A stretch of 11,135 bases of DNA from assembly GCA_012515085.1 (NCBI GenBank), contig JAAYZB010000061.1:1-11135 (forward strand), in the 5' to 3' direction. Every line of letters starts with the position of its first letter. Position 1 is the stretch's first letter. This document shows, in pieces, positions 1-7,235 of the stretch. A program made the position numbers and the translations under genes. The notes beneath the pieces are model-generated. The model had not been told where the DNA came from and made no database searches. It worked only from the letters and a program-made list of their open reading frames with translations. The stretch comes from Acholeplasmataceae bacterium (GTDB lineage Bacteria > Bacillota_I > Bacilli_A > Izemoplasmatales > Hujiaoplasmataceae).

Positions 1-707
1 AGTCTTGCTTGAATCGAAGAGTGGCTTCCCATCAAGTCGCTCGGGGTATAAAGCGTCTCTCCGAAAGACTCTTGAAGCAAGGTATCAAACAGCGCGAACT
101 CGGCGGCTTCAATCGGTTTCAACGCCGGATCCAACATCATCCAATCGTCTTTGAATTCCAACAACAAGAGAATGGGGACGTGATTGGGATTATGTTCCGA
201 CCACAGAGCGATCTCCTCAAATGCCAGTGCCAAATTGACCGCCGTAGAGCCATTATCCACGAGTGGAACATGAATGGCCTCAAAGGTGTCCCGCCGATAG
301 CGGACATCCAGTTCAAAACTCCGAATTCCTTTGTCTAGTTGCTCGGTCAAGGGTGGATTTGCGTATTTCAAGGCCTTCGCCTCTTCAAACGAATCACCCA
401 ATCCGACGAAGAATTTCCCGATGTCCGTTCCCCGGGTCTTGTAGGAATTATGAGAAGCGATCATCCGGATCTCATTGAGCCGGATCGAGGGGTCATCCAA
501 GTCGAAATTGGCAAATGCTTGCTCATCCACGGGATCATAGTCCTGTTGATAGAGCTCTCTTAATTCTTCCAGATGGCGTTCTTGACGGGAAATGGACGCC
601 CAGCGAACTGAACTGAGTCGCAAAAGCAAAAGCAAGAACAAACTAATACCGATGATGATGACCAATACAATTATCTTGAGGATGCGTTTCCAAAGCATTG
701 ACATCAT
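1..707 (-). CDS. Ca2+-dependent phosphatidylinositol-specific phospholipase C-like protein, membrane-anchored (3' end cut by window)
   Basis: The reading frame is open from 707 to the left edge, giving 235 residues and no stop. Residues 9-29 are a hydrophobic segment after a KR start, so a membrane anchor or uncleaved signal is likely, with the rest outside the cell. A linker rich in E, R and Q leads to a TIM-barrel phosphodiesterase domain from about residue 75. It carries IASHNSYK (H86, N87), GIRSFELDV (E132, D134), IHVPLVD (H146), LLLEFKDD (E184) and LYTPSDLMG (219-227). These match the Ca2+-dependent PI-PLC family (Streptomyces PLC1-like), where two histidines are catalytic and the Asn, Glu and Asp bind calcium. 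The presumed reaction is cleavage of a phosphodiester in an inositol lipid or similar substrate, but the substrate is not established. The start is ATG 707, 7 bases after AAGGAG (715-720). An out-of-frame ATG abuts that site at 714. The gene lies 30 bp after nrdJ with no terminator between, so co-transcription is plausible. Confidence 0.8.
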   Translation of the reverse strand, partial: MMSMLWKRILKIIVLVIIIGISLFLLLLLRLSSVRWASISRQERHLEELRELYQQDYDPVDEQAFANFDLDDPSIRLNEIRMIASHNSYKTRGTDIGKFFVGLGDSFEEAKALKYANPPLTEQLDKGIRSFELDVRYRRDTFEAIHVPLVDNGSTAVNLALAFEEIALWSEHNPNHVPILLLLEFKDDWMMLDPALKPIEAAEFALFDTLLQESFGETLYTPSDLMGSHSSIQAR

Positions 708-714
708 GAACCAT

Positions 715-720
715 CTCCTT
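715..720 (-). promoter_or_regulatory. Ribosome binding site of the PI-PLC-like gene
   Basis: AAGGAG on the minus strand, 7 bases before ATG 707. It decides the start, because no usual gene finder signal is left at the truncated end. ATGs at 704 and 698 are also in frame but lie farther away (10 and 16 bases). Confidence 0.75.
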
Positions 721-737
721 TAAATTTTGCCGATCGA

Positions 738-3257
738 TCAAATGTCGCATTTCAATTGGGCATTGCAATTGGTACAGGTATGACAACCACCGAATTCTTC
801 CACCGTTCCTTCAAGGCAAATGGGACAGATGTCACCGATCTCCACGCCGATGTTGCGTCCGATTTTGGACCGAAGGTGCAAATCGCTTTCGATCGAGGCT
901 GAAAAGGTTTCTTGAGGCATCATATGGATTCCCAAATCGGAGATATCCATCTGTACCGGTGGCACTTCAGTTTTCTTTAATGTCAAGACTTGCGCATCCC
1001 GACTGCCATCCACATAGACGGTGCCACCCTTGGCTCCATGTTTATAGAGATACATATAAAGCTCTTGTACTTGTTCCACGCTATACCCTTTAGGAGCATT
1101 GACCGTTTTGGATATGGAAGAGTCCACCCAGCGTTGGATGATACACTGAACATTGGCATGTTCTTCTGCTGAAAGAGACATAGCGGACACAAAAATGGAA
1201 GGAAGCGGTTGATCTCGATATTCTGGATGTTGCTCCAAGTACTTTTCCACGATGGGAGCATCGACTTCCATATATTTTCCCAATCGCCCGCTCCGAAAAT
1301 ACTTGAAAGCAAAATACGGTTCCAATCCGGTAGAGACGCCTACCATGGTGCCGGTGGATCCGGTAGGCGCAATCGTCAAGAGATGGGAATTGCGGATACC
1401 ATCGCGCATGACGCCTTCGCGAATGAATTTGGGCATCCGTTTCATGAAGCCTGATTCAATAAAACGTGCTCGTGAACCATATTGATCGAGGAAAGGAAAA
1501 CTCCCTTTTTCCTTGGCCAAATTGATAGAAGCCTGATACGCTGAAACAGCGATATAACGCATCAATTTATCCACAAAGCGGTTCCCTTCGGTGCTGCCAT
1601 AGCGGAGATTACAAAAAATCATCAGATCATGGAGGCCCATGATGCCCATCCCGACACGTCGTTCACCTTGCGCTTGACGGCGATTTTCCTCCAAAAAGTA
1701 AGTGGTTTTATCAATCACATTATCTTGCATCCGGACGCCTACTTGGATGGTTTTTTCCAATTTTTTCCAATCCACATCCTGTTTTTCCTTACTGACCATG
1801 TTGGCAAGGTTGATTGCAGCAAGATTACATACAGAATAGGGAGCTAAAGGTTGTTCGCCACAGGGATTGGTGGACACCACTTTTTGACCGTAGGCTTTTG
1901 CGTTGGTCATATCGTTCGCATTGTCGATAAAGAAAATTCCGGGTTCTGCCGAGTAAGTGGCGCAAATATTGATGAGATTCCATAGTTCACGAGCACGGAT
2001 TCGTTTATATACACGAACCGGATACCCCATATTCTCCCAATCACGGACGTCGCCAATCGTTTTCCATTTTTCATCATATGCGGCTTTCTCGCCAGCTGAA
2101 TAATGATCGATATCCGGATATCTCAGTTCATATTCGTAATCTTTTTCAACCGCGTTCATGAACTCACGGGTAATGGCAACTGAAATATTTGCCCCGCTAA
2201 AAAAATCAGGATCTTTGACTTCATAGTGCCCACCGGTCGATCGCATTTCTTGTACTTTCGTGATAATAGACGGCTTCAGAGTGCCGGGTTCGCGCATTTC
2301 CAAATCGTATAGTGTTTCTACCATTTCCATTTCATCGTGTTGAAAAGGAATGAACTTTAGTTTTGCTTTGGCTTCACGGACAATGTCTTCGTCTTTGATC
2401 GCTTTAATCAAAAACTGAAGAATCTGGACATTCTGCATCTTGGAGATGATAAACTCGACGATATCGGGGTGCCAGCAAGCCATCATGATCATTTGCGCAC
2501 CTCGACGGGATCCGCCTTGTTCCACCAGATTGGTCAACTGAGACAAATCGTGTAACCAGCTGACAGCACCCGATGATTTGCCATTAACACCTTTGGCCAG
2601 CGAATTTTTCGGTCTTAACGTACTGCCGTTGGTCCCAACCCCGCCTCCGCGAGACATGATTTCCATAACTTGACGCCGATGTTCACTGATTCCGGTTCGA
2701 GAATCCTCCACAAAAGGCATGACAAAACAATTGAAATAAGTGACGGCGGATTGACTTCCAGCTCCAAAAAGAATCCGTCCAGCTGGAACAATGTTCAAAT
2801 TGGCGACTTCTTGATAAAACTCCTGAAAATGTTCAACAGTTTCTCCCGCTCCCAAATTAGCCGCGACCCGCATGGCGATTTGTTCAAAAAAGAGTTCTAA
2901 TGGTTTGTCAATCGTGTTTTTCAGACGAACAACCTCTCCCAAGTCATTCGCATCCAAAGCGATTTTGGCATACTCTTCTTCCAAGCGAACGCTCACCGAA
3001 TCAACACTTATGTCCGTGATGAAGCCTATCCCCCGACTGGGAAATTTGGGATCATCCTTCACCACACAAACAACCAAATCACCGATGCCTAAGGACAAAA
3101 GATTGATATCTTTTTGCGAATATCGGTCCAGCATCACCAAACGCGAAACACCGTTAAACGTCTTTTCCATTGTGGGGTCGACAAGAAACAGATGGGGAAA
3201 GTGCGTTTTGATATCTCGATTCAGTTTTTCAATTTGGGCTTGTTCGTAATAGGGCAT
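738..3257 (-). CDS. nrdJ: Adenosylcobalamin-dependent (class II) ribonucleotide reductase
   Basis: Reduces ribonucleotides to deoxyribonucleotides in the cytoplasm, generating the thiyl radical from adenosylcobalamin, so it needs no oxygen and no NrdB subunit. The protein has 839 residues. The redox pair corresponds to C177 (in FNCF) and C477 (in SVCNLA). The active-site NPCGE (464-468) supplies N464, radical-bearing C466 and E468. APTGSTGT (630-637) is the phosphate-binding loop. The C-terminal tail holds C811-x2-C814, C825-x2-C828-x2-C831 and C837, a zinc-ribbon-like or thiol-relay element. Residues 1-120 are a family-specific N-terminal part without a recognisable ATP cone. About 80-90 residues (roughly 272-355) are inserted between HPDIVEFI and ANISVAITREF compared with shorter class II enzymes. 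The start ATG 3257 has AAGGAG 7 bases upstream. The stop is TGA. It is first in a likely two-gene unit with the PI-PLC-like gene. I saw no class I or III reductase here. Confidence 0.95.
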   Translation of the reverse strand: MPYYEQAQIEKLNRDIKTHFPHLFLVDPTMEKTFNGVSRLVMLDRYSQKDINLLSLGIGDLVVCVVKDDPKFPSRGIGFITDISVDSVSVRLEEEYAKIALDANDLGEVVRLKNTIDKPLELFFEQIAMRVAANLGAGETVEHFQEFYQEVANLNIVPAGRILFGAGSQSAVTYFNCFVMPFVEDSRTGISEHRRQVMEIMSRGGGVGTNGSTLRPKNSLAKGVNGKSSGAVSWLHDLSQLTNLVEQGGSRRGAQMIMMACWHPDIVEFIISKMQNVQILQFLIKAIKDEDIVREAKAKLKFIPFQHDEMEMVETLYDLEMREPGTLKPSIITKVQEMRSTGGHYEVKDPDFFSGANISVAITREFMNAVEKDYEYELRYPDIDHYSAGEKAAYDEKWKTIGDVRDWENMGYPVRVYKRIRARELWNLINICATYSAEPGIFFIDNANDMTNAKAYGQKVVSTNPCGEQPLAPYSVCNLAAINLANMVSKEKQDVDWKKLEKTIQVGVRMQDNVIDKTTYFLEENRRQAQGERRVGMGIMGLHDLMIFCNLRYGSTEGNRFVDKLMRYIAVSAYQASINLAKEKGSFPFLDQYGSRARFIESGFMKRMPKFIREGVMRDGIRNSHLLTIAPTGSTGTMVGVSTGLEPYFAFKYFRSGRLGKYMEVDAPIVEKYLEQHPEYRDQPLPSIFVSAMSLSAEEHANVQCIIQRWVDSSISKTVNAPKGYSVEQVQELYMYLYKHGAKGGTVYVDGSRDAQVLTLKKTEVPPVQMDISDLGIHMMPQETFSASIESDLHLRSKIGRNIGVEIGDICPICLEGTVEEFGGCHTCTNCNAQLKCDI

Positions 3258-3317
3258 GTCAATTCTCCTTTTCGTCTTTTTTGCTTCTTTTTCATGATTG
3301 TTACGTTGCTAATTTTT

Positions 3318-3341
3318 CAGGTTGTATAAAAAGAAAACCTG
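3318..3341. repeat. Inverted repeat in the nrdJ leader
   Basis: CAGGTT (3318-3323) and AACCTG (3336-3341) form perfect 6-bp arms around a 12-base AT-rich spacer, about 60-85 bases before the nrdJ start. It could be a repressor site or a small leader hairpin. No run of T follows on either strand, so it is not a terminator. Confidence 0.35.
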
Positions 3342-3376
3342 GATATTCTCCATTGGTTTTTAAGTGTTGTTCAATC

Positions 3377-3406
3377 GATATAAGTGGTTTCATTGTATCA
3401 TGACAA
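3377..3406 (-). promoter_or_regulatory. Possible promoter of nrdJ
   Basis: On the minus strand TTGTCA (3401-3406) and TATATC (3377-3382) are separated by 18 bases, about 120 bases before the nrdJ start. Match to the sigma-A consensus is moderate and the spacing is one base long, so this is only a candidate. The 216-bp gap shows no cobalamin-riboswitch B12 box (GCCACTG on the minus strand) and no convincing paired NrdR box. Confidence 0.3.
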
Positions 3407-3424
3407 AGAAGATTATTCTATGCA

Positions 3425-3458
3425 TTTTATAAAAAGAAACCGAAATTCCTTTTGGTTT
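3425..3458 (-). terminator. Weak terminator-like hairpin after the Memo-AMMECR1 gene
   Basis: Arms at 3437-3445 and 3450-3458 with a 4-base loop pair over nine positions, with one A-C mismatch when read on the minus strand. CTTTTTAT follows on that strand. The stem is AT-rich and weak, so termination may be partial and some transcripts could enter nrdJ. Confidence 0.45.
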
Positions 3459-3473
3459 TAACTTGTTTCATTA

Positions 3474-4859
3474 TTAGAAATGACGAACGACTTCAAAACG
3501 TTCCATCGTATAGGATTCCGTCTCCTTGATCCCCGCTTTTCGTAATACCACTTGAAGTTGTTCTTGAACGGTATCGATTCCTTCCAAGTTCGGAAGCAAC
3601 AAGGCTTGACGGTGTTGATGGCGAACAATAATGCCATATCGCTTGGGATCCAGTTCATCGATCGATGAGATGGATTCGGTCGGTTTCAAGACATCCACAC
3701 TATATACAATTCTCGACAAATCATCCACACTCACCGGGTCGAACCGAGGATCATGCGTGCCAGCGCTGATGGCGTTTTGGATGATTTCTTCGGCAATCGA
3801 GCTTGTGGTCGGCTGAGTAGTGCCAATGCAGCCTCTTAACCGTTGATTGAGTTTTAAAGAGACAAACACGCCGGCACGTTCATTCGTCAACTCTTGAGGA
3901 AATGTCGATGGCGGTGATATCGTTTTTTTGGACAAGACATATGTTTCTAAAGCGAGCCGAGCAAGACGGACTAACGAATCTTCGGCGTTTTTTTGATCAA
4001 CGAGCGTCTTCTGTTCTGCTTGAAGAACCATTTGATCGAAATGACGTGAGGAATCTTTTTCAATCACTTTAAAAGCAGCGATTGCATACCCTACGCCAAA
4101 AGGTCCTTCATAAGACAAAAGCTCGGCACTGACTTTTCGTCCATCCAAGGCGCCAGCCATGATTACCAGTGAGCGATGGCCGCATTCCGCCGCTTGTTCT
4201 GAGCATTGTTCGCTACATGTCAAAAAACGCATAAAATCGGCATTTTCCATTGCTTGTGTCATGTCCTGATCAAATCGGGGACCTTCCGGATGGAATCCAT
4301 AAGGTCCGTTTTCTTTGAGCTTATGTGAAAGATCACCACTTGCAATAAAAACGCTGTTTTCCGAGCGCTTTTCTGCGACTTGTTGGATGATTTTACCCAG
4401 TTGGTAGTGAGAAAGAAGTGACAATCCAGATAGAGAAACTCGGACAAGTTTGTAATCTGTATACTCCTGATTGATGAAATACAAGGGGACTAGCGATCCA
4501 TGATCTAGGGCGGGACTTCTTTCACCAAGCGTCCCGGCAGGAAAGCCAAGCGCTTTGGCCTGTAGACAGAGATCTTGAACGAACGTTTGGTCATAGTCGA
4601 CAGTGATTTGAACGTCAGCTGCACCAAACTTGGAAAATGATCCTTGCGCTTTCTTACCGGGAGAGATATGAATATAATCCGAATACATGATCGCATGCGG
4701 TGACGATAGGATGATTATAGCCGGGCGAATGGCTTTGATTCGCCGAGCCACTTCTTGATATGCTTGGATCGTCTTTGATATTCTTGTTTGTTCTCCCCGT
4801 CCAACAGCAGGGATGATCAACGGGGGATGTGGCAAAACAAAAGCAGCGTTGATGGACAT
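3474..4859 (-). CDS. amrA: AmmeMemoRadiSam system protein: LigB/Memo-like domain fused to AMMECR1 domain
   Basis: A 461-residue two-domain protein. Residues 1-265 belong to the class III extradiol dioxygenase LigB/Memo superfamily: HPP (H11), SSPH (H55), LDHG (H120), GDLSH (H179) and AAECGHRS (E225, C226). H11 and H55 fit the two metal-binding histidines; the third ligand is E225 or C226. Residues 290-461 are AMMECR1: LRGCIG (341-346) and the HDPRF motif (369-373). Proteins of this type occur next to a radical SAM gene as the AmmeMemoRadiSam system, whose reaction is not established to my knowledge; aromatic ring cleavage should not be assumed from the superfamily name. The short repeat CSEQCSEQ (215-222) just before E225 is a cysteine-rich oddity. 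ATG 4859 follows AAGGAG by 9 bases. The gene starts 18 bp after the radical SAM stop, and the binding site lies in that gap, so the two are almost certainly co-transcribed. Confidence 0.9.
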   Translation of the reverse strand: MSINAAFVLPHPPLIIPAVGRGEQTRISKTIQAYQEVARRIKAIRPAIIILSSPHAIMYSDYIHISPGKKAQGSFSKFGAADVQITVDYDQTFVQDLCLQAKALGFPAGTLGERSPALDHGSLVPLYFINQEYTDYKLVRVSLSGLSLLSHYQLGKIIQQVAEKRSENSVFIASGDLSHKLKENGPYGFHPEGPRFDQDMTQAMENADFMRFLTCSEQCSEQAAECGHRSLVIMAGALDGRKVSAELLSYEGPFGVGYAIAAFKVIEKDSSRHFDQMVLQAEQKTLVDQKNAEDSLVRLARLALETYVLSKKTISPPSTFPQELTNERAGVFVSLKLNQRLRGCIGTTQPTTSSIAEEIIQNAISAGTHDPRFDPVSVDDLSRIVYSVDVLKPTESISSIDELDPKRYGIIVRHQHRQALLLPNLEGIDTVQEQLQVVLRKAGIKETESYTMERFEVVRHF

Positions 4860-4877
4860 TTTGATCCACTCCTTGTA

Positions 4878-5750
4878 TTAGACATTCCCAAGATGTATCT
4901 GTTTCAATTGGTGTTTCTTCGCAATCGATCGCGCCATAATCAAGGTTTCAATGGGTGTTGGCTGAGTATCTTTCATTTTCCATGCTGGGTGAAAACGATT
5001 GAGATGCCAAGGAATTGTATTTCCAAGTTCCGTTTCGATGAACGTTGCCATGGCCTCGATTTGAATTGCCTGATCATTGACTCCCGGAACAATCAATGTG
5101 GTTATTTCTACATGAACATGATTTTTTACTAGCAACTTCAGACAGTCCATGACTGGTTTTGCGGATCCTTTACAAAGACGTTCATATGTTTGATCATCTG
5201 GAGCTTTTAGATCAACATTGGCCGCATCCAGATATGGTAAAATCAATTCCAAAGTTTCTTTTGTCATATAACCATTGGTCACCCAAACGTTTTTCAACTG
5301 TTTTTCTTTGGCGAGAACCATGGTTTTGAACGCATACTCTAGATAAACCGTTGGCTCGGTATACGTGTAGGCAATCGCAGGCACATGATAAGCTAAAGCC
5401 CATTTTACATGATCTTCAGGCGAGATATTTTTCCCTGGAAACGGTCTGATTCCGGCTTCTACGTGCGAAATTTCCCAGTTTTGACACCACGGGCATTGCA
5501 AGTTACATCCGGCTGCGGCCAGCGAATAGATTCTTGAGCCGGGAAGAAAATGATACAACGGCTTTTTTTCGATGGGGTCAATCGCCACTGCGACCGCTAG
5601 ACCATCGTTCAACACCATCAGTTTGTCTAACTGGTTCATTCGGGTGTGACAGACCCCATAACCTCCTGGTTTGATCACACATCGATGAGGGCAGACATGG
5701 CATTGAATGAAATCATCCTCCAACCGAGAGTATAACATGGCTTCTTCCAT
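4878..5750 (-). CDS. amrS: AmmeMemoRadiSam system radical SAM enzyme
   Basis: A 290-residue radical SAM protein related to pyruvate formate-lyase activating enzymes. The SAM-cleaving [4Fe-4S] cluster is bound by C82-x3-C86-x2-C89 (CNLQCPWC). An N-terminal cysteine block, C17-x2-C20-x3-C24-x9-C34, is typical of this subfamily and may bind metal. Other family signs are YTYTEP (128-133), NVDLKAP (178-184) and HLNRFHP (249-255). The protein stops right after HLGNV. The longer relatives I know continue past this point with a CPxCG-type tail, so this is a short form of about 290 rather than about 330 residues. ATG 5750 has AAGGAG 9 bases upstream; ATG at codon 5 is a weaker alternative. It lies 18 bp before the Memo-AMMECR1 gene. 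Substrate and product are unknown; the pairing implies that the neighbour is its partner or target. Confidence 0.92.
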   Translation of the reverse strand: MEEAMLYSRLEDDFIQCHVCPHRCVIKPGGYGVCHTRMNQLDKLMVLNDGLAVAVAIDPIEKKPLYHFLPGSRIYSLAAAGCNLQCPWCQNWEISHVEAGIRPFPGKNISPEDHVKWALAYHVPAIAYTYTEPTVYLEYAFKTMVLAKEKQLKNVWVTNGYMTKETLELILPYLDAANVDLKAPDDQTYERLCKGSAKPVMDCLKLLVKNHVHVEITTLIVPGVNDQAIQIEAMATFIETELGNTIPWHLNRFHPAWKMKDTQPTPIETLIMARSIAKKHQLKQIHLGNV

Positions 5751-5866
5751 GCGGAATCACTCCTTCAGAATTATTCCTATCCTCTTATTTTTTATGTCAT
5801 TGACCCAATTGCTATCTATTTACCCTAACTTGTCTGAATAGAATATTGTCTCTCTGACATCAGGGG

Positions 5867-5879
5867 AGTGATGATCACT
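5867..5879. repeat. Short palindrome at the end of the G1P dehydrogenase gene
   Basis: AGTGAT and ATCACT flank a single central G, overlapping the TAA stop at 5879. With only 13 bases and no T run it is not a terminator. It could be a protein-binding site upstream of the radical SAM gene, or chance. Confidence 0.25.
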
Positions 5880-7138
5880 TAGGCATCAATCATATTCAAC
5901 AAGCGATAGAGTGACAAGCGATGACGCATATAGGGGTGAAATGCCAGCCCCAAATCGCGAAGCGTATCGCTGATGCCAATTTCATCAGTCGTCAAAGCAC
6001 ACCCAGCATCAATCATCGCTTGACGGATTTCTTCGACGCTTGGGACACTGCGAATGATTTCTCTGATTTTTGGCCAAAGATCGCTGATTTTTTGCGGATC
6101 GATATTTTTTGTGATGGTTTTTGGGAAATTGATGGCCTTTACTTGTTTTGCCAAGGGACCATAAGCTTGATATATCGCCTTCCAATCACACTGCTCTGGA
6201 ACCGCCGACACCGATTCAATTTCGGCCAATTCCGCATATTTTTTCATGATCAATAGTGTCGCCACCCCCACTTTTTTTCCGTGGAAATCCGACATTTTAC
6301 CTTCTAGCAACTTTTGACATTCCCAAAAGTGTGACAAAATATGCTCTGTTCCAGAAGCGGGTCGACTCGTTTTCGTCAACCCCATTCCAATTCCGGTCAA
6401 TAGCAATCCCTCAAAAACCGCTTGGGCACTTTCCTCATTGACGGTTTGAAGTTGTTTTGCCAAAGACATGATGTGATCTGCGGCCATTCTTGTCAATCTA
6501 GCCACCTTTGGACAGAAAGGTTCATCAATTAATAGATGAGCTACTTGCCAATCAATCAATGCGACGTATTTAGCCACCATATCGCCAAATCCCGCCGCTT
6601 TGAGTTCTGCTGGGGAATTCGCCAGAATCGTCGTATCCGCCAAGATGATTTCCGGTGTTTTTGCGGCATAAGTTTCCTTAAACTGGTGATGTGTCAGCGC
6701 AGCATTATACGAGGCGAACCCATCCATGCTGGGAGCGGTCGCAAAGAGACAAAGTGGCTTCTGGATGGTCGCGGCGGCATAGCGACAAATATCGTGGATC
6801 GACCCCGTTCCCACTGCCAAGATACCATCCGAATCACTCGCCAACTGTTGAATCCGCTCAGATTCGCAGAGCTCCGCCAAACGAACATCCTCATAAATCT
6901 GCTTCTTAAGTGAAAACTCGCGCAAACTTTCGAGAATTCCGGTGCTTGCTTGAAGTGTCTGGCAATCCGCTACCAATAACAATCGCCTTGGGAAAGTTTG
7001 TTTCAATAGAATTTCTCCGACATGATGTACTAACCCAGGGAATGATTCCTGATAGGGAAATACCAAGGAATGTGGTATGCCACATGAACAGTTCGCAAAC
7101 TCAAATTTCAACGATTCAAAATCAATAAGTGATTTCAC
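5879..7138 (-). CDS. araM: sn-glycerol-1-phosphate dehydrogenase (AraM/EgsA family), GTG start
   Basis: Reduces dihydroxyacetone phosphate to sn-glycerol-1-phosphate with NAD(P)H, in the cytoplasm. In Bacillus subtilis AraM this feeds heptaprenylglyceryl phosphate synthesis; archaea use the same reaction for membrane lipids. In the 419-residue form, GTGSIHDICRYAA (110-122) is the nucleotide-binding glycine loop, ATAPSMDGFASY (133-144) the substrate region, and D186 (FGDMVAKY), H266 (GTEHILSHFWE) and H286 (FHGKKVG) the likely metal ligands. Near the N terminus CSCGIPH (C17, C19, H23) resembles the Cys-rich start of bacterial AraM proteins. An open frame extends upstream to a TTG at 7171, but AAGGAG (7145-7150) sits 6 bases before GTG 7138, so I take that start. 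The gene follows a terminator. It is 128 bp before the radical SAM gene without a visible terminator and is not next to arabinose genes. I saw no clear promoter in 7139-7235. Confidence 0.9.
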   Translation of the reverse strand: MKSLIDFESLKFEFANCSCGIPHSLVFPYQESFPGLVHHVGEILLKQTFPRRLLLVADCQTLQASTGILESLREFSLKKQIYEDVRLAELCESERIQQLASDSDGILAVGTGSIHDICRYAAATIQKPLCLFATAPSMDGFASYNAALTHHQFKETYAAKTPEIILADTTILANSPAELKAAGFGDMVAKYVALIDWQVAHLLIDEPFCPKVARLTRMAADHIMSLAKQLQTVNEESAQAVFEGLLLTGIGMGLTKTSRPASGTEHILSHFWECQKLLEGKMSDFHGKKVGVATLLIMKKYAELAEIESVSAVPEQCDWKAIYQAYGPLAKQVKAINFPKTITKNIDPQKISDLWPKIREIIRSVPSVEEIRQAMIDAGCALTTDEIGISDTLRDLGLAFHPYMRHRLSLYRLLNMIDA

Positions 7139-7144
7139 CGCAAA

Positions 7145-7150
7145 CTCCTT
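7145..7150 (-). promoter_or_regulatory. Ribosome binding site deciding the GTG start of the G1P dehydrogenase
   Basis: AAGGAG on the minus strand lies 6 bases before GTG 7138 and inside the longer frame that begins with TTG 7171. No comparable site precedes the TTG, so the 430-residue version is probably 11 residues too long. Confidence 0.75.
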
Positions 7151-7235
7151 CAAGTCAAAAATAATTGCCAAATCAAAATGGTCGAGAATTTCCTGTGTTT
7201 TTACAATTTCTGCTCAGCACTTAGTCACAAGAACG

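Noticed and set aside
9..338. 109-codon open frame on the plus strand
   Set aside because: Antisense to the PI-PLC-like gene, which has clear motifs and a good ribosome binding site.
1745..1772. Direct repeat of TTTTTTCCAA
   Set aside because: Two adjacent copies encode the lysine-rich KKLEK part of NrdJ; chance repetition in coding sequence.
2872..3249. 125-codon open frame on the plus strand
   Set aside because: It lies wholly antisense to nrdJ, whose family motifs are unmistakable; no ribosome binding site or recognisable domain.
3258..3473. Cobalamin riboswitch or NrdR box before nrdJ
   Set aside because: Expected from gene function, but no B12 box and no paired NrdR-type palindromes were found on the minus strand by eye.
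6536..6913. 125-codon open frame on the plus strand
   Set aside because: Antisense to the G1P dehydrogenase and without family similarity that I can see; a shadow frame.
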